Source: Bifidobacterium breve
GTDB taxonomy: Bacteria; Actinomycetota; Actinomycetes; S36-B12
Direction: 5' to 3'
DNA length: 17,321 nt
NCBI GenBank assembly: GCA_945870085.1
Contig: CAMBQX010000015.1
Location: 1-17,321 of the forward strand
Position 1 is the stretch's first letter; each line of letters opens with the position of its first letter. The position numbers and the translations under genes were made by a program. This document shows, piece by piece, positions 14,683-17,321 of the stretch. The notes under the pieces were generated by a model that was not told the DNA's origin, ran no database searches, and saw nothing but the letters and a program-made list of their open reading frames with translations.

Positions 14683-14724
14683 CCACGAAATCTCACCGAA
14701 AATGGCACGCTAACCGGTGGCAGC

Positions 14725-14844
14725 TCAACCCGCAGTTGGCAAGTAATTGGGCGCCACTGGATGGGGCCAAACCAGCCGGGCGATGAAGCCGCCCAGCACC
14801 CCAACACCCAAAAGCAGCAGTGCCCAGCCAAGAATCCGCATCAT
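14725..14844 (-). CDS. 39-residue single-pass membrane protein
   Basis: A short gene encoding MMRILGWALLLLGVGV followed by a glycine-rich hydrophobic stretch and IARLVWPHPVAP, ending in NYLPTAG. Residues about 4-26 form one transmembrane helix; a basic residue at position 3 and an Arg at 22 flank or break it. No known family is recognised. Support for translation comes from the protein-like layout, the double ATG (14844 and 14841) and a TACGAT -10 box 7 nt upstream, the same leaderless pattern seen at other starts here. It diverges from the aminotransferase with only 20 bp between the start codons. A longer minus-strand frame (14568-14831) overlaps it but lacks these features. Function is unknown; a role linked to the divergent wall-related genes is only a guess. 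Confidence 0.5.
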   Translation of the reverse strand: MMRILGWALLLLGVGVLGGFIARLVWPHPVAPNYLPTAG

Positions 14845-14850
14845 GTGGCC

Positions 14851-14857
14851 TATCGTA
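14851..14857. promoter_or_regulatory. Overlapping divergent -10 boxes
   Basis: The seven bases TATCGTA read TATCGT on the plus strand (14851-14856, 8 nt before the aminotransferase ATG at 14865) and TACGAT on the minus strand (14857-14852, 7 nt before the small-gene ATG at 14844). A single symmetric element could thus serve two leaderless genes, with polymerase binding in one direction excluding the other. Confidence 0.5.
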
Positions 14858-14864
14858 AGGCGCT

Positions 14865-16157
14865 ATGACCGGTTCTCGCCTCGATTCTTGGGTTGACTCC
14901 TATGCCGAGCGCACCAACGGCATGGCTGCCTCTGAGATCCGGGCGCTTTTCTCGGTGGCTTCCCGCCCCGAGGTGGTTTCGTTAGCCGGTGGGATGCCAT
15001 TTGTGCAGGCTCTGCCCATGGATCAGATCGCTGAGACGGTAAAAAACCTGCTCTTGGAGCGGGGTTCTCAAGCGCTGCAGTATGGCTCCGGTCAAGGCGA
15101 CGTAGTGCTACGTGAACAGATTTTAGATGTGATGCGTGATGTCGGGGTTGTAGCCCACCCCGATGACATCGTGGTTACTACCGGGTCACAAATGGCCCTG
15201 GATTTAGTCACTCGAGTTTTCTGTGACCCGGGTGACGTTGTCCTGGTAGAGGCGCCGTCCTATGTAGGAGCACTCGGGGTTTTCCGGGCCTACCAATGCG
15301 GTGTTGAGCATGTAACTATGGACGATGAAGGCTTGGTACCTGCGGCCTTGAGTGAGGCCATTGTGCGCGTGCGAGCCTCGGGTCGGCGCATCAAGATGAT
15401 CTACACCATTCCCTCATTCCATAATCCAGCCGGTGTATCACAAGGCGCGCAGCGTCGACTTGAAATTTTGACCATCGCTCAACAGGCGGGGATCCTAGTT
15501 CTTGAAGACGACCCTTACGGATTGCTCGGCTTTGACGGTGAGGTGCCGCGTGCGATGCGCGCTGACGACGCGGATGGGGTCATCTACCTCGGCTCATTCT
15601 CAAAGACAATCGCTTCTGGCCTTCGTGTTGGTTGGGCCGTTGCCCCGCACGGGGTGCGCGAGAAATTGGTGCTGGCTGCAGAATCCGCTGTGCTTTGCCC
15701 ATCAAACTTTGCGCAACTAACTATCTCCGAATATCTGGCAACCCAACCTTGGCGCCAACAGGTAAAGGTTTTTCGTGAGCTTTATCGGGAGCGCCGCGAT
15801 GCCCTCCTTGAGTCACTGCAGGCGATGATGCCCGAAGGCACCACCTGGACTATCCCCGCAGGTGGTTTTTATTCTTGGTTGACATTGCCAAATGGTTTGG
15901 ATGCAACGGCCATGCTGCCAAGAGCTATTGCAGCACTTGTCGCCTACGTTCCGGGCACCGGCTTTTATGTTGACGGTCAAGGCCGACAGAACTTACGGCT
16001 TTCCTATTGCTACCCCGAACCTGATCGAATTCGCGAAGGTGTGCGCAGGCTGGCAGCCGTCGTTGAAGGTGAGCTTGAGTTGGCTAATACTTTCGGTACC
16101 ACCAGTGGGCTGCATGCCACTGCAGGTTCATCCATGCCAGCACCGGATCTGCGGTAA
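14865..16157 (+). CDS. PLP-dependent aminotransferase, LysN/MocR-like (fold type I)
   Basis: A 430-residue class I/II aminotransferase that uses pyridoxal phosphate to move an amino group from an amino acid to a 2-oxo acid. The PLP-binding lysine is K247 in GSFSKTIASGLRVGW; other signatures are FHNPAG (H186, N187, P188) and EDDPYGLLGF (from E214). Overall it resembles 2-aminoadipate aminotransferases (LysN) and the catalytic half of MocR regulators, but there is no N-terminal winged-helix domain. The substrate cannot be assigned. Start ATG 14865 is supported by a TATCGT box 8 nt upstream and no Shine-Dalgarno sequence. The Ddl-like gene follows after 5 nt, so they are probably co-transcribed; the aminotransferase may supply the amino acid joined by that ligase (inference). 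Confidence 0.93.
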   Translation: MTGSRLDSWVDSYAERTNGMAASEIRALFSVASRPEVVSLAGGMPFVQALPMDQIAETVKNLLLERGSQALQYGSGQGDVVLREQILDVMRDVGVVAHPDDIVVTTGSQMALDLVTRVFCDPGDVVLVEAPSYVGALGVFRAYQCGVEHVTMDDEGLVPAALSEAIVRVRASGRRIKMIYTIPSFHNPAGVSQGAQRRLEILTIAQQAGILVLEDDPYGLLGFDGEVPRAMRADDADGVIYLGSFSKTIASGLRVGWAVAPHGVREKLVLAAESAVLCPSNFAQLTISEYLATQPWRQQVKVFRELYRERRDALLESLQAMMPEGTTWTIPAGGFYSWLTLPNGLDATAMLPRAIAALVAYVPGTGFYVDGQGRQNLRLSYCYPEPDRIREGVRRLAAVVEGELELANTFGTTSGLHATAGSSMPAPDLR

Positions 16158-16162
16158 AGGGC

Positions 16163-17104
16163 ATGCAGGTTGTAGTTCTCGCAGGTGGTCTTTCACCTGA
16201 ACGTGATGTTTCGCTGCGTTCAGGTCGCCGAATTGCCAAAGCCCTGCGGGCAGCTACTGACTTTGAAGTAATTGAATCCGATGTTGATGCAACACTGCTT
16301 GCCCGGCTGCGTGCGCAGGCCCCAGATTGCGTGATACCCGTTCTACACGGGGCCGCCGGTGAAGATGGAGCCCTCCGAGATGTGTTGCAATCATTAAGAA
16401 TCCCGTTCGTTGGGTCAGGGGCTGCCGCCTGCCGGCTCGCTTTTGATAAGCCGGTGGCAAAGACACTGCTAACTAATGCTGGCGTTAACACCCCCGCCGC
16501 GGTTGCGCTGCCGCATTCAACATTTCGTGAGCTTGGTGCAAGTGAGGTGCTCGCGGCCGTGCTCGACTTCGTTGGCCTGCCTTTGATTGTGAAGCCGACA
16601 AAGGGTGGTTCGGCACTTGGTGCTGCCTTAGTTCACGAGGCTGCGCAATTCCCCGCTGCGATGGTCGGTTCATTCGCATACAGCGATGTCGCCTTGATGG
16701 AGAGTTGGGTCCAAGGAGTTGAGGTTGCGGTTTCGGTGCTCGATACCCCAACCGGTACGCAAACCTTACCCCTCGCTGAGGTTGTGCCGATGAGCGAAAT
16801 CTACGACTACACTGCCCGCTATACCGCTGGTACTACTGAGTTTTTCGTACCGGCGAGGCTTTCTACTGACGTCGCCCAGCGCTGTGCTGATGTTGCACTT
16901 ACCGCGCATCGTGTCCTCGGCTTACGTGACTGGTCGCGAACCGATCTCATAGTTGATGCAGCTGGCACGCCGTGGTTCCTCGAGGTAAATGTCGCACCTG
17001 GCATGACCGAGACTTCATTGTTCCCGCAGTCCCTCGCTGCCGCTGAATTATCACTGGGCGAGGTCACGGCCCAACTCGTTCACACAGCTATTAACCGCAG
17101 CTAA
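16163..17104 (+). CDS. D-alanine--D-alanine ligase family ATP-grasp protein
   Basis: A 313-residue ATP-grasp ligase of the Ddl family, which joins two amino acids (usually D-Ala) with ATP for peptidoglycan synthesis. Visible motifs: GGLSPERDVSLRSG at 8-21, LHGAAGEDG at 61-69, KPTKGGSALG at 144-153, YDYTARY at 214-220, SRTDLIVD at 258-265 and FLEVNVAPGMT at 272-282. The usual GSS reads GSA, and NTxPG reads NVAPG. The length is near E. coli DdlB and shorter than the main actinobacterial Ddl (about 370 residues in mycobacteria), so this may be a second, specialised ligase. Purines precede the ATG (AAAGGGC), unusually close to it. It follows the aminotransferase after 5 nt and is convergent with the next gene. 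Confidence 0.85.
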   Translation: MQVVVLAGGLSPERDVSLRSGRRIAKALRAATDFEVIESDVDATLLARLRAQAPDCVIPVLHGAAGEDGALRDVLQSLRIPFVGSGAAACRLAFDKPVAKTLLTNAGVNTPAAVALPHSTFRELGASEVLAAVLDFVGLPLIVKPTKGGSALGAALVHEAAQFPAAMVGSFAYSDVALMESWVQGVEVAVSVLDTPTGTQTLPLAEVVPMSEIYDYTARYTAGTTEFFVPARLSTDVAQRCADVALTAHRVLGLRDWSRTDLIVDAAGTPWFLEVNVAPGMTETSLFPQSLAAAELSLGEVTAQLVHTAINRS

Positions 17105-17123
17105 TACACCGCAGTGGCGGTCA

Positions 17124-17139
17124 CGCCGATCGCGCGGCG
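17124..17139 (+). terminator. Weak hairpin between convergent genes
   Basis: CGCCG and CGGCG pair around a 6-nt loop in the 46-bp gap between the ligase stop and the stop of the minus-strand gene. No T-run is present in either direction, so it is at best a bidirectional pause or terminator. Confidence 0.2.
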
Positions 17140-17150
17140 AGGCTCGCGTC

Positions 17151-17321
17151 TTAGTCGGGCACCTTGCTGAGGAGCGAATCGATGATCAACTCACTGGCCG
17201 TATCGATGTCGTACCCGTCCGGCAGGGCGGTGACGAGCAATGACAGGTCCTCCCGGAAGCCCGAAACCTTGAGCTTCGCACGCAGGTTGTCGATCGCCCG
17301 CGATGCGGTGTACCCCTCGGG
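17151..17321 (-). CDS. Probable AbiEii/AbiGii-type nucleotidyltransferase toxin, C-terminal fragment
   Basis: Only the last 56 residues are in the window; the frame runs open to the right edge and ends in TAA at 17153-17151. The fragment begins PEGYTASRAIDNLRAKL and contains GFREDLSLLV and a tail of the form YDIDTASELIIDSLL. The FRxDL motif followed by a helical A-x-x-LI-x-x-LL ending resembles the C-terminus of AbiEii-family nucleotidyltransferases, the toxin half of type IV toxin-antitoxin and phage-defence systems. The catalytic N-terminal region and any AbiEi partner lie outside, so this rests on a short pattern. Its position after the wall-ligase gene, where actinobacterial gene order would lead towards parB/parA, suggests a second accessory insertion. 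Confidence 0.45.
   Translation of the reverse strand, partial: PEGYTASRAIDNLRAKLKVSGFREDLSLLVTALPDGYDIDTASELIIDSLLSKVPD

Noticed and set aside
14568..14831. 87-residue minus-strand reading frame behind the ATPase
   Set aside because: It runs into the ATPase coding region, is rich in Arg/Pro/Ser as expected for an antisense frame, and lacks a start signal. The 39-residue frame in the same stretch has a membrane-helix layout and a promoter.

Overview
The window looks like an actinobacterial (Actinomycetota) chromosome segment from the replication-origin side. The evidence is gene order: pcnA, diverging from a MutT4-type Nudix gene, a DUF6049 membrane protein, murJ, a pseudokinase, sigM, its anti-sigma gene, trxB, trxA and cwlM. 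This is the known mycobacterial order Rv3907c to Rv3915. Base composition is moderate (mid-fifties % G+C by eye). Together with the frequent leaderless starts, this suggests a small-genome aquatic actinobacterium more than Streptomyces or Mycobacterium, but the genus is not determined.

Layout. 1-566: C-terminal part of an unrecognised membrane protein. 577-3510 (minus): pcnA (tRNA CCA-adding enzyme), then a DUF2252 kinase-like protein. 3555-9290 (plus): a tightly overlapping run of Nudix hydrolase, DUF6049, MurJ lipid II flippase and a membrane pseudokinase with a lectin-like outer domain. 9366-13299 (plus): ECF sigma factor SigM, anti-sigma factor, thioredoxin reductase, thioredoxin and the CwlM amidase-like regulator. 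13312-14642: three 23-bp tandem repeats followed by a GC-richer AAA_14/DUF4143 ATPase, apparently an insertion. 14725-14844 (minus): a 39-residue single-pass membrane protein sharing a promoter with the next gene. 14865-17104 (plus): a LysN-like PLP aminotransferase and a short Ddl-family ATP-grasp ligase. 17151-17321 (minus): the tail of a probable AbiEii-type nucleotidyltransferase toxin.

How the genes fit together. MurJ, the pseudokinase and CwlM belong to the actinobacterial peptidoglycan-precursor control circuit; SigM/anti-sigma and TrxB/TrxA belong to redox and envelope stress response. The ligase and aminotransferase may make a dipeptide or wall precursor. The ATPase and the AbiEii-like gene are accessory and interrupt the core order, in which parB/parA would be expected next.

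Most notable non-coding observations: (i) six gene starts are preceded at 6-8 nt by a TANNNT -10 box, implying leaderless mRNAs; (ii) the 39-aa gene and the aminotransferase use overlapping opposite -10 boxes within a 20-bp gap; (iii) the tandem repeats build the ATPase promoter; (iv) a 14/15 direct repeat occurs at the cwlM stop and near the ATPase end; (v) a SigR/SigH-type promoter match lies directly before trxB.
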